A stretch of DNA of 43,793 nt from the IMG/VR virus record IMGVR_UViG_3300046005_001312, positions 1 to 43,793 of that record, one strand, 5' to 3'. The first letter of the stretch is position 1; each line of letters starts with the position of its first letter. Position numbers and translations under genes: made by a program. The notes beneath the pieces are model-generated. The model was not told the DNA's origin. It worked only from the letters and a program-made list of their open reading frames with translations, and made no database searches. Shown here in pieces: positions 28,860 through 36,921 of this stretch. This DNA is from a virus.

Positions 28860-29473
28860 TACACCACCATCTCCCGAAACGGGGCCAACAACTCTTGGAT
28901 TTCCTGCGACATGAGCGGGTCAGATGCGCCGCCGACCCACCATTCGCGTTCGCCGACGCCTTCAATGCGGACCCGCTTTAGGTTCGGGTCGGAGCGTCCG
29001 CTGTCACTGCCCTCGGACCAGAGCAGACGCGCCATCTTTGAAGCCGCCAGCTTGATTTCATCGGGCACTGTGTCCCATCCGGCATCGTAGACGACTACGA
29101 CCTTGGCCGAAGACCACCAGACCCGCGCATCGTCCGACAGGCTGTAGAGGCGCCGACCGTCAATTTCGTAATCCGCCGCGTCCAATGTCGTGCCATCGGA
29201 CACAACCGACGTGATGGACGTGACCGGCGCGCGGGACAGCCACAGATGGGACGCGCACACATCACGGAACGTCTCGGTGATGGTTTCAAGCCGCAGCGTG
29301 ACCGGCGTGGACCCGCTGGCGTTCGTGTAGAGCCGTGAGAAAGCCGAGGCGATGCGACGGTTTAGAACGCCTAGCGCGTCGTCCTGGCTTGCGTCCGATA
29401 CTCCGACCGCATACCGGATTTCAGCCGTCGTAAGCAGGTTCCGGTCCGTTGCTGGCGTCGTTACCGTCAGCAT
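28859..29473 (-). CDS. Head-tail connector protein
   Basis: This 204-residue protein has the helix pattern of gp6-like adaptors: LLTTAEIRYAVGVSDASQDD then LGVLNRRIASAFSRLY, and later AGWDTVPDEIKLAASKMARL. Connector proteins bind under the portal and add the tail attachment ring. Position after the portal block and before head closure agrees. The ATG overlaps the previous stop by one base. Confidence 0.75.
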   Translation of the reverse strand: MLTVTTPATDRNLLTTAEIRYAVGVSDASQDDALGVLNRRIASAFSRLYTNASGSTPVTLRLETITETFRDVCASHLWLSRAPVTSITSVVSDGTTLDAADYEIDGRRLYSLSDDARVWWSSAKVVVVYDAGWDTVPDEIKLAASKMARLLWSEGSDSGRSDPNLKRVRIEGVGEREWWVGGASDPLMSQEIQELLAPFREMVV

Positions 29474-30528
29474 CAGCCCTGGACCTTAATGAGCAGCGGG
29501 TAGAAGTCGCATTGCACCACCGACCCATCGGCATTGGTCAACGTCAGGACGCCCTCGCCATCGACCGTGATGGATGCGACTTTCGCGCCGGGCGGGCCGG
29601 GGATCGGGGAGGGACTTTCGCCCGGCTTCCCGCGCCGGCCCGGGGAGGCCAAAAGCTGCCAGCCTTCGCCGGGGCAGTCTCCAGGGTTGTCGCACCGCGC
29701 GACGAACGACCCGCCGTTCCACGCCACAAAGTCCATGGCCTTGTATTCGCCGGCAGGGTCCCATGTGCCGCGCATCACCAGACCGCGCCCGTCGTCGCCT
29801 TTCCGGCCGGCCGCCGCGAGGCAAATCCAGTCCTCATGCGGAGGCTCGCGGCCCGTGTCCCTCTGTGCCTGCCAAGTCGCGCCGGTATGCGTCACGACAT
29901 CGCCCTCATAGCAGACGCCATCGGTCCAAGCCTTGGCGACAGGGAGTTTTCCGTCCGCACCCGGCTTGCCATCCTTGGGGGTCGGGATTGCCGCGACAGC
30001 ATCATCCACCATGGCCCGGATGACAGCGGGATCGGCGTCTAGGCCATTGCGGGGCGCGGGGATGGCCGCTACCGCCTTTGCAACCGCTTCGCCCACCATC
30101 GCCTCAATGGCCACCGGATCGGCGTCCTTGCCCGGCTGAGGGGGCGGCAAAGCGGCAACCGCGTCGGACACCATGGAGCGGACCGCATCCATACTCACAC
30201 TTTCGCCCGGTTCGCCATCCTTGGCGGGCGGGATTGCGGCAACGGCCTTGGCGACTTCGGCGGCGATCAGCGGAGCCACGTCTTCGACCGTGATCGACGT
30301 GCCGGGCTGTCCGTCTTCTCCATTGCGGAGCGTCGCCATGCGGGCCGAAACCATATCGGCCGTGGCGCGTTCCGCTGTTACCGCGCGCAATTCCATTTCG
30401 GCAGTCTTGGCCCGCAGTTCAGCCGACAGCGCGTCAAACCGCTGGCGAAGCTCACGCTCGATCCTGGCCACGATCGCGCCAAGCTCCGAGGCGAGATCAT
30501 CAATCAACGAGTGCGGAATGCCGGTCAT
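29473..30528 (-). CDS. Collagen-like protein with chitin-binding-like domain
   Basis: I take the ATG at 30528 (351 residues), which overlaps the portal gene by 29 bases; an upstream ATG would lie deeper in the portal. After a coiled-coil start (GAIVARIERELRQRFDALSA) come repeated units of about 30 residues, each with AVAAIP and a short G-x-y run (KDGEPGE, QPGKDAD, KDGKPGADGK). Next is a carbohydrate-binding type 5/12-like domain (AWTDGVCYEGDVVTHTGATW). The C-terminal third has another glycine/proline run (SPIPGPPGAK). It may form fibres on head or neck that bind polysaccharide. Confidence 0.65.
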   Translation of the reverse strand: MTGIPHSLIDDLASELGAIVARIERELRQRFDALSAELRAKTAEMELRAVTAERATADMVSARMATLRNGEDGQPGTSITVEDVAPLIAAEVAKAVAAIPPAKDGEPGESVSMDAVRSMVSDAVAALPPPQPGKDADPVAIEAMVGEAVAKAVAAIPAPRNGLDADPAVIRAMVDDAVAAIPTPKDGKPGADGKLPVAKAWTDGVCYEGDVVTHTGATWQAQRDTGREPPHEDWICLAAAGRKGDDGRGLVMRGTWDPAGEYKAMDFVAWNGGSFVARCDNPGDCPGEGWQLLASPGRRGKPGESPSPIPGPPGAKVASITVDGEGVLTLTNADGSVVQCDFYPLLIKVQG

Positions 30529-31873
30529 ACGAGGCGCGGAAGGCGCGGAGGGCGCGTTGCGGATCGGGGTCGGGACCGTCATTGTTATCCGCATCCGGTT
30601 CTGTGGCCACATCAGGCGGGACGGCCGCCGCCGGTTGCGGGGGCTGCATCGCCGCACCGTAGCTCAAGGGAACAACCTGTTGCTGAACGCGGGGGTCGTC
30701 GCCAAATTCCGCACTCGGGTATCCCTCGGAATTGCGGAACTCGTTGATGGTCAGGCCGGACTTCGTGGCGATCGACCACCCCTCCATCCGCTCCTTGAAG
30801 TTGGAGCGCATCAGGGCAGACGTATCAAACTCTAGGTATTCGTCCGGCTGCCCTTTCAACCGGAACAGCAACCCCATCGCTTCCTCAATGTGATTGAGAG
30901 CGAAGCCGAGGCCGGACGATTTCCAGGACGACATAAGCGCCTCGGTTGAGGCGAATGGCGTGCTGCCAACCCCAAGCACCTGCAACGGCATCCGAAACGC
31001 AAGCGCCACATTCTGATCCGACAGCTTGAGCATTTCGGCCAACTGTCCATCGGCCGCCGATACCGCAACCGGCTTGGCCTTCAAGCCCCACGACAGCACA
31101 GGCGTTCCACCGGCATTCTCGCCTTGGGTCTGTTCGTTCCACCGCGCGCGAAGGTCATCAGCCTGTTGCCGCGTCAGCTTTTCATCCGTCTCCAGCATGA
31201 ACGACGGACGAGCTTGGTTCAGATAGAACGCCACCTGCTGATTGAGTGCGGCGCCCGACATGGCCAGATCAAGTGTCGTTGACAGGATCGGGCTTTCGCC
31301 CTTGAGCGGGTGGCGCGGCGTGTGCAGTCGCACATGGAGCACGTCCCGGGCGGGGATCGGCGCGCTAAAGTCAAACCGCTGTTCGGCAATTTCGTTGCCG
31401 CTCAGGTCGTAGAAGATGGACCCGTCCACCGCAACGCGAGGCGTGCCATTCCGCATCAGATGCAGTTCGGCGATTTCCTCACGGGCGTTCCTGATAGCCA
31501 CGCCAAACGCCTCGCCTTTGGTGTATAGGCGCCGGGTCAGGTTCAACAGCAGATCGGAAATCGACTGATAATCGTTCGGCTGGCGGAGGATGCGGGTCAG
31601 ACTGGAATTAGACACCCGCTCCCGGCCGCCATTCGGCATCAGTCGCCAATGGTCGCCGGGGCACATGGCAATCGTCTGGGCATAGGCGGAAACACACGCT
31701 TCGACCATGGCGCTTGTCTCGCCATACGGTTGTGGCGTGTATCCCATCTGCCACCAGTTCATATACCGGCCGGCGGTCGCGGATAGCCAGCCGTCATTCA
31801 GCAGGTAGGGACCGGGGCGATATTGGCCCTCGGTCGCCTTGGCCTTTCCGAAGATGCGGCTCAGGATGCCCAA
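30500..31873 (-). CDS. Portal protein, HK97 family
   Basis: This 457-residue portal forms the dodecameric ring at the head vertex. Family features are MVEACVSAYAQTIAMCPGDH, NDYQSISDLLLNLTRRLYTK, DVLHVRLHTPR and LKLSDQNVALAFRMP. The length matches HK97-type portals. The proline- and Asp-rich end (residues about 405-445) is probably flexible. Terminase, capsid and connector genes around it confirm the role. Confidence 0.92.
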   Translation of the reverse strand: MGILSRIFGKAKATEGQYRPGPYLLNDGWLSATAGRYMNWWQMGYTPQPYGETSAMVEACVSAYAQTIAMCPGDHWRLMPNGGRERVSNSSLTRILRQPNDYQSISDLLLNLTRRLYTKGEAFGVAIRNAREEIAELHLMRNGTPRVAVDGSIFYDLSGNEIAEQRFDFSAPIPARDVLHVRLHTPRHPLKGESPILSTTLDLAMSGAALNQQVAFYLNQARPSFMLETDEKLTRQQADDLRARWNEQTQGENAGGTPVLSWGLKAKPVAVSAADGQLAEMLKLSDQNVALAFRMPLQVLGVGSTPFASTEALMSSWKSSGLGFALNHIEEAMGLLFRLKGQPDEYLEFDTSALMRSNFKERMEGWSIATKSGLTINEFRNSEGYPSAEFGDDPRVQQQVVPLSYGAAMQPPQPAAAVPPDVATEPDADNNDGPDPDPQRALRAFRASYDRHSALVD

Positions 31874-32122
31874 CTAGCCGGCCTTCGCCTCACGCGTCCG
31901 ATACGCCTTCGCCGGACCGGCGCGCATATCGTTCGTCACCACCGGGACAGCCTTAGCCCGTTCCGCGCCGGCATCCACCCCACGGGAACGCGGGGTTTCA
32001 CCATCGGACCGATACTGCACCGCGCGGCCATCCTTGTGATGCAGCCGGCCGGTCGTATCGGGGGACACGTCACGCGGATCACCCACCGTGCCGTCCTCCA
32101 TCACGAACCACGTCTCCATCAT
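31874..32122 (-). CDS. Small head-module protein
   Basis: This 82-residue protein reads MMETWFVMEDGTVGDPRDVS and then GRLHHKDGRAVQYRSDGETP; the product is basic and probably partly unfolded. Proteins of this kind lie beside the portal gene in some HK97-like phages. No function is known. It overlaps the preceding gene by four bases and ends directly before the portal ATG. Confidence 0.6.
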   Translation of the reverse strand: MMETWFVMEDGTVGDPRDVSPDTTGRLHHKDGRAVQYRSDGETPRSRGVDAGAERAKAVPVVTNDMRAGPAKAYRTREAKAG

Positions 32123-32505
32123 GCGTCGGACACCGTGATGACGAACGTGCCAGTTTTGGAGGCGCCGGCCTGTGCCAGAACGATCTTGACCCGATCACGA
32201 GACAGGGCAATCCGGTCGTTCACCGCCTCCCCAAGCGCCGCATACAGGGACGCAACGCCGGCCGTGGTGCATGTCGCGGCACGGGGCCTGACCACCTCGG
32301 AAGCGTTGATGTTCGTATCGGTCCAGATGTTTTCGCCGGTCGCGTCCGCCGTGATGGTGAAATCGACGCCATCGGTATAGCCGCCAGACCCGGCTTTCAC
32401 ATACTGGACGCTCTCGATGTAGCCCGAAAAATAGGGCGTGTAGTGGGTGCCGACCTGCGACCCGTCAGAAGTCGCGGTCACGGTGAATTTGCGGGAGCGC
32501 GCCAT
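32119..32505 (-). CDS. Structural protein, tandem paralogue 2
   Basis: This 128-residue protein is related to the next upstream gene (32512-32883). Both have a THYTPYFSGYIESVQYVK- or TFYTPAIYGHLVSFRYVK-like segment, then DGVDF/DGIDF, a (T)TGE(N/T) turn, a RPRAAT/HPRAAT segment and a final RVKIVLA/RIKIVVD strand. It is beta-rich. Head decoration or cement protein is plausible because the pair follows the capsid gene. Confidence 0.65.
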   Translation of the reverse strand: MARSRKFTVTATSDGSQVGTHYTPYFSGYIESVQYVKAGSGGYTDGVDFTITADATGENIWTDTNINASEVVRPRAATCTTAGVASLYAALGEAVNDRIALSRDRVKIVLAQAGASKTGTFVITVSDA

Positions 32506-32511
32506 GTCCGG

Positions 32512-32883
32512 TCACCCGTCAATCGTAACGTGGAGCGTGCCAGTCGTGGCGTTGCCGGCGCCATCGACCACGATCTTGATACGGTCACCGCCAATGGCGA
32601 TCCGACCGTTCACCGCCGTTCCGCCGCTCGCATACAGGGATGCGGCCCCGGCCGTGGAATGCGTTGCGGCGCGGGGATGGCGTGTGGCCGAAGCGTTCAC
32701 GCTGTCCTCTGCCCACAGGGTTTCGCCCGTGGTTTCCAGCGTGCAGACGAAGTCGATCCCGTCCGTGAAATCGGTCTTCACGTAGCGGAACGACACCAGA
32801 TGCCCATAGATCGCGGGCGTGTAGAACGTCCCATCGCCGCTGGCGTCAACGGTCATCGGGACAACAAAGCGGCGAACAGTCAT
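32512..32883 (-). CDS. Structural protein, tandem paralogue 1
   Basis: This 123-residue protein is the first gene after the capsid terminator and paralogous to 32119-32505. Shared blocks include YTP near residue 22, TDGIDF, GETLWAED, HPRAATHSTAGAASLYA and the terminal GTLHVTIDG strand. Six bases separate the genes, consistent with tandem duplication. A GGGGAGGCACCCAAC ribosome region precedes the ATG. A capsid decoration role is inferred from position. Confidence 0.65.
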   Translation of the reverse strand: MTVRRFVVPMTVDASGDGTFYTPAIYGHLVSFRYVKTDFTDGIDFVCTLETTGETLWAEDSVNASATRHPRAATHSTAGAASLYASGGTAVNGRIAIGGDRIKIVVDGAGNATTGTLHVTIDG

Positions 32884-32919
32884 GTTGGGTGCCTCCCCGC
32901 ACTAGCGCGGACAAAAGGG

Positions 32920-32949
32920 AAGACGCGGGGCGTGGCGGCCCCGCGTCTT
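32920..32949 (-). terminator. Hairpin terminator after the capsid gene
   Basis: On the minus strand AAGACGCGGGGC and GCCCCGCGTCTT form a perfect 12-bp stem with a CGCCAC loop, followed by CCCTTTTGT. It lies in the only sizeable gap of the head module, just after the capsid stop. It probably ends or attenuates transcription so that capsid mRNA exceeds that of downstream genes, or stabilises its 3' end. Confidence 0.85.
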
Positions 32950-32954
32950 GTTGG

Positions 32955-34847
32955 TTACCAGGTGACGTTTTCGATCCACTGCACCATGCCGGTGCGGCGC
33001 ATATTCCACGTCACATCCATCATCATCTTGAGCGCGACGCTGTTGGTCTGGAACATCGACCGAACCGGATCGGCCGTGGTCGGGCCGGTGCCAGAGACGA
33101 TTTCCAGCGGCGTATCGCTCATGTGGATGGTGGCCTGATCGGACGCCTCAAACATCGGCGTGTCGCCAGTCCCGGTCACAAAGTCCGCCGTATCAATGGC
33201 GATCACCATGCCGGAAGTGACCGACGTGGAAACCATCAGACGGAAGTCGGCAAGGAACTGATTGGCCCAGCCGAAACCGCTGTTATTCGGACCCGGCATC
33301 ATCTTGATGTGACGGGCCTGCGCGGGGTTCATCATGAGGGCCAACGAACGCCCCGCATTTGCCGAATCAAACGGCGCAAGCAGGGTTTTCATGTCCTCAA
33401 GGAACGCCGTGTAGTCGCCGCCGCCATAAGCGGTTCCGGCCGCCGACACGCCATAGCGAAGGCCGGGCGGGCGGGTCGTTGATCCGGCCGTCGCATCCAA
33501 CAGCAGCCCATCCAGGGTGATGCCCGTGCGGGTCAGAAGCTCGCGACGGATCACGTCTTCCAGAGCCGGCGTCGTAAGGCGCATCACTTCCTTCGTCATA
33601 GGAACGATGATGCCGAACTTGTGCGGCGCGAGGGTCAGGGAATCCAACGTCAAGCGACCGACCTTGATCGGATCGCCCTCAAGAACGAACCCGCCGGCCA
33701 GCGCGGTCGTGCTGGAACTGAACGGAATCTTGATGGCCCCCGAGTTGGGTCCGAAGGTCAGACCGACGCCCATATCACGCAGGGCCGGGTAGATCGAGAA
33801 CGGCTGAAGCAGTGAAAGGAACTCCGCCGTCGCGGTCTGCACAAGCTGCGAGGCCCAGCCGGATGTGGTCGTGGTGCCGACCACGACATCCGCCTTGGTG
33901 ACCATCGCCGTCGCTTCGTGGCCCGGGTAGCGGTCTTCCAGCACCCGCTCAATCGGCTGACGGGTCACGTGCGCCATGAAGTGGCACAGGGCCGCGCGCA
34001 CGATCAGGTCCGACGCCTTCACTTCCGGCGCGGGATACCCGAGGGGACGGCGATTGATTGCCGGGCTGGCGGGCGAACCGGCGCCCGCGCCGATCTTCGC
34101 TTCCGAGGCCTTCATGACGGCGATGGAGCGTTCCACGTGGTCGATCTCGTCGGTCAGACCGGAAATCGCGTCCAGGTCGAGGGTCTCGTCGTTGTTCAGT
34201 TGCACCAGACGATCACGCTTGGCGTTCAGGTCGGCTTGCGCGGCTTCAATCCGCTGCGAAAGGGTGGTCATGGCAGGTTGCCTTTGGGTAAGGGGAGGTT
34301 TCGGAGAGGCGTTCCCGCCATGGTTGGCCACGTCCCGTTGCCTCGTTTCGGCTTGCTCGCCAAAAACAAGGGACATGGTTTCGTCGGAGACGTTCAACGA
34401 CCGGGCGACTTGCAACGCCGCCGGGTTGGCCGGGATGGAAACCAGAGAGGTTTCAAGCAATTCCTGCCGCTTGTATCGCTGTCCGCCGTAGGGCTTCTTC
34501 GGGTCGATCGGTTCCCATTCAGCGGGGCGAAACCCCACGGAAACCGCACGCAAGATGCCCTGTTCAACAAGGCTGATGACCTCATCCAGCCGCTGGCTTG
34601 TGCCGCGCATGGCGAGGTTCAGCTTGCCGAGTAGCTTGCCGCCTTCAACCCGGATATCGGACCATGTGCCGATCGGGAATGAAGACGAATGGCCGAACAA
34701 AGCGATCGGGTTCCGCTTGAAATTCCGCAGGTCCCATCCGCGCGCCTCGACGATATCGCCGTAACGATCGACCGTCGCATCGGACAGGACGAATTCGAGG
34801 GAACCGCCATCGGAGACGGCAGTTTTGTTGATGATGTCCATGCTCAT
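32955..34847 (-). CDS. Fused HK97 prohead protease and major capsid protein
   Basis: This single 630-residue frame holds both functions. Residues 1-160 are a U35-type prohead protease with the His in FGHSSSFPIG (H53) and the Ser in AVSVGFRP (S103). A coiled-coil scaffold-like delta region follows (about 190-245, RIEAAQADLNAKRDRLVQLN). The HK97-fold capsid occupies about 270-630 (GGFVLEGDPIKVGRLTLDSL, RRELLTRTGITLDGLLLDAT). The protease probably cuts itself and the delta region away after assembly. A second ATG at 34841 is an alternative start. Confidence 0.92.
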   Translation of the reverse strand: MSMDIINKTAVSDGGSLEFVLSDATVDRYGDIVEARGWDLRNFKRNPIALFGHSSSFPIGTWSDIRVEGGKLLGKLNLAMRGTSQRLDEVISLVEQGILRAVSVGFRPAEWEPIDPKKPYGGQRYKRQELLETSLVSIPANPAALQVARSLNVSDETMSLVFGEQAETRQRDVANHGGNASPKPPLTQRQPAMTTLSQRIEAAQADLNAKRDRLVQLNNDETLDLDAISGLTDEIDHVERSIAVMKASEAKIGAGAGSPASPAINRRPLGYPAPEVKASDLIVRAALCHFMAHVTRQPIERVLEDRYPGHEATAMVTKADVVVGTTTTSGWASQLVQTATAEFLSLLQPFSIYPALRDMGVGLTFGPNSGAIKIPFSSSTTALAGGFVLEGDPIKVGRLTLDSLTLAPHKFGIIVPMTKEVMRLTTPALEDVIRRELLTRTGITLDGLLLDATAGSTTRPPGLRYGVSAAGTAYGGGDYTAFLEDMKTLLAPFDSANAGRSLALMMNPAQARHIKMMPGPNNSGFGWANQFLADFRLMVSTSVTSGMVIAIDTADFVTGTGDTPMFEASDQATIHMSDTPLEIVSGTGPTTADPVRSMFQTNSVALKMMMDVTWNMRRTGMVQWIENVTW

Positions 34848-34858
34848 TCCGATTGAGG

Positions 34859-36523
34859 TCAGGCGACCATTGCGAAGACGTCGACAGGCGGCACCGCCTC
34901 CGGGTTCCGAGACATCAGCGCCACCGCATCAAACAGCGCCATCACAGGGTCAATCTTGCCCGTGCCGCTGTTCTGCTTGTTGATGGTGATCGCGTTCCCC
35001 TTCGGCTCGGCCTTCGCGTTGCCCACTGCCCAGGCCATGATGGGCTGATCGGCATGGACCAGCGCACCCGACGCCAGCTTGACCTCGGTTGTTTTGATGG
35101 CACCGTTCAAGGTCCAACCCTGCGAAATGGCAACCACCCGGTCACCATCAATTCCGCGCGCAGCCATCGCATCAACGATCATGCCAACCCCCATCGGGTC
35201 CAAGCCCACGCGCGAAAGCAGCCCGCTTGCGTCAATCTCGGCCGCCAGGTCCGCCACCTGCTCGAAGGCGTCTTCCATGTCGCCGACAATCACCAGATCG
35301 CCCGCAGCCGCGAAGTCTTGCAGCCGGGACGCTTCCGACTTGCGTAGCGCCAGGACGCCCGAATGAACCCAGGACCGGGACCATGAAAGCCAGCGCCGGG
35401 TATCAACCTCGCGTCCGACCACCGACACCGAAAGCAGGTCATCCAACCCGCCGCCGTCGACGCCGATTGCCACGACCTCGGATCGCTCCAACAGCGCCGC
35501 CAGCGTCAGGTCAGGTTCGCCAGAAGTTAGCCAGTGGTCGGCGCCTCGCCAGCGGTCGGAGCCGAGAGAAAGGCCGATCTCGACGTTGAAGTGCTGGCTC
35601 GCCAGCAGGACCATCTGCTCGAGGCCCTGTTCCTCGGCCTTCCGCAGTTCGTCCACAAGGAACGTTTCGTTGACCGAGCGACCGAGGTTCGGATTAACCA
35701 GCGGCCAATATCGCCGCTCTTTCCAACCATCATCCGCTGCCACTTCGGCGGGGAGTTCGTAAATCACAGGCAAAAGCGGCAGCCTGAGAACCCCGTCCCG
35801 CACCTTTCGTGCGGTCATCAGTTCCGTCCGGAACACGCCAGCCGGTGGCGCTTTGCTCTGCGTCGTCGTCTGGAACAGAAACCCGTCAGGCCTCTTGGCC
35901 AAAGCGCCGCGAAGCTCCACAAAGATATCTGCCGCCGCAGGCTTCTTCGCAAAGACGTGCGTCTCGTCGATCATCGTGCCGACAGCCTTGGACCCGGTAA
36001 TAACGTCGGTGTCCGCAGCTTTGATCTGTAGCGTCGCGCCCGTCTTTCGATGGGTAATCAGCCGAATATGCCGCTGGATGTGGAACAGCTTGTCGAGTTC
36101 CGCGTCTGCCCGGATGGTCCCGCTCGCCTGCTTAAAGGCGATGTCCGCGATTTCCTTGGTCGGCGCGATTAGCAGAAACTCAGCCTGCGGCCGGCGGTTG
36201 ACGATTAGCGCCGCCACCATCACCGCGCCGCCGTAACTCGACTTCGCGTTCCCTTTCGGGATCAGTTCAAAGTATTCCTGGATCACCCGGCGATCAGTGG
36301 TCGGATCGTAGGACCCGAAGATGACCTCGACGATCGGGAAATACCAAGGCCCGCAAGCCTCGGCCAGCGTCGGCATTCCCTTGATATCCGGGACCCTGAG
36401 CCGCTTGAATATTCGCAACCCGCGCGCTGCTTCAGTCTCGAACAGCGGCAGGTCCGGGACCAGAGAGCGGCCGGCCATGATCCGGTCCGCCCAGTCGACG
36501 CAAGATGTATCCCAGGACGGCAT
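34859..36523 (-). CDS. terL: Terminase large subunit
   Basis: This 554-residue DNA-packaging motor is of the HK97 Terminase_1 type. The ATPase part has the Walker A-like PKGNAKSSYGG (residues 89-99) and Walker B GTMIDETHVF (182-191; D186, E187). The nuclease part includes VVAIGVDGGGLDDLLSV and a final KIDPVMALFDA motif with acidic metal ligands. The length is typical. It cuts and pumps concatemeric DNA into proheads. The ATG overlaps the small subunit stop by one base. Confidence 0.95.
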   Translation of the reverse strand: MPSWDTSCVDWADRIMAGRSLVPDLPLFETEAARGLRIFKRLRVPDIKGMPTLAEACGPWYFPIVEVIFGSYDPTTDRRVIQEYFELIPKGNAKSSYGGAVMVAALIVNRRPQAEFLLIAPTKEIADIAFKQASGTIRADAELDKLFHIQRHIRLITHRKTGATLQIKAADTDVITGSKAVGTMIDETHVFAKKPAAADIFVELRGALAKRPDGFLFQTTTQSKAPPAGVFRTELMTARKVRDGVLRLPLLPVIYELPAEVAADDGWKERRYWPLVNPNLGRSVNETFLVDELRKAEEQGLEQMVLLASQHFNVEIGLSLGSDRWRGADHWLTSGEPDLTLAALLERSEVVAIGVDGGGLDDLLSVSVVGREVDTRRWLSWSRSWVHSGVLALRKSEASRLQDFAAAGDLVIVGDMEDAFEQVADLAAEIDASGLLSRVGLDPMGVGMIVDAMAARGIDGDRVVAISQGWTLNGAIKTTEVKLASGALVHADQPIMAWAVGNAKAEPKGNAITINKQNSGTGKIDPVMALFDAVALMSRNPEAVPPVDVFAMVA

Positions 36524-36921
36524 CAGTTCAGAGTGGCGCCCGTGTCCAGATCATCGCCCCAATCCGTCCCATGGCCCGCCGTATCCGCGTCGGCCTGAGC
36601 GATTTCCTTCTTGCCCGGAGGCGAGAATGACACGTCACGCCATCCGGCGCGGCACTTGAGCCAGAAGATGCAAGCCGTAACCGCATCCTTGCCCGTGCCC
36701 TCTGTCGCGCGCTTGAATAGCGATTGAGCGACTTTCGCGTTGGCTTCAGCGGCGGCGGTCTCAAGTTCCGACTGAAAGTGAAGCCGCAACGTCTTCGGGT
36801 CGCACCCGATCACCAGCCCAATGTCAGCCTGTGGCACGCCATAAGCCGCCATCGCCTTGACCTGCGAACGCTGCGCGTCAGTCGGCTGGAAGCTCGGTCT
36901 GCCTCGTTTGATTGCGCTCAT
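36523..36921 (-). CDS. terS: Terminase small subunit-like protein
   Basis: This 132-residue protein is directly upstream of the large terminase. The first 60 residues form an HTH: RGRPSFQPTDAQRSQVKAM, YGVPQADIGLVIGCDPKTLR. The next helix (ETAAAEANAKVAQSLFKRAT) would oligomerise, as in small terminases, and the acidic tail could contact the motor. I use the ATG at 36921, which overlaps the methyltransferase gene by 44 bases; the longer frame is a shadow. Confidence 0.8.
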   Translation of the reverse strand: MSAIKRGRPSFQPTDAQRSQVKAMAAYGVPQADIGLVIGCDPKTLRLHFQSELETAAAEANAKVAQSLFKRATEGTGKDAVTACIFWLKCRAGWRDVSFSPPGKKEIAQADADTAGHGTDWGDDLDTGATLN

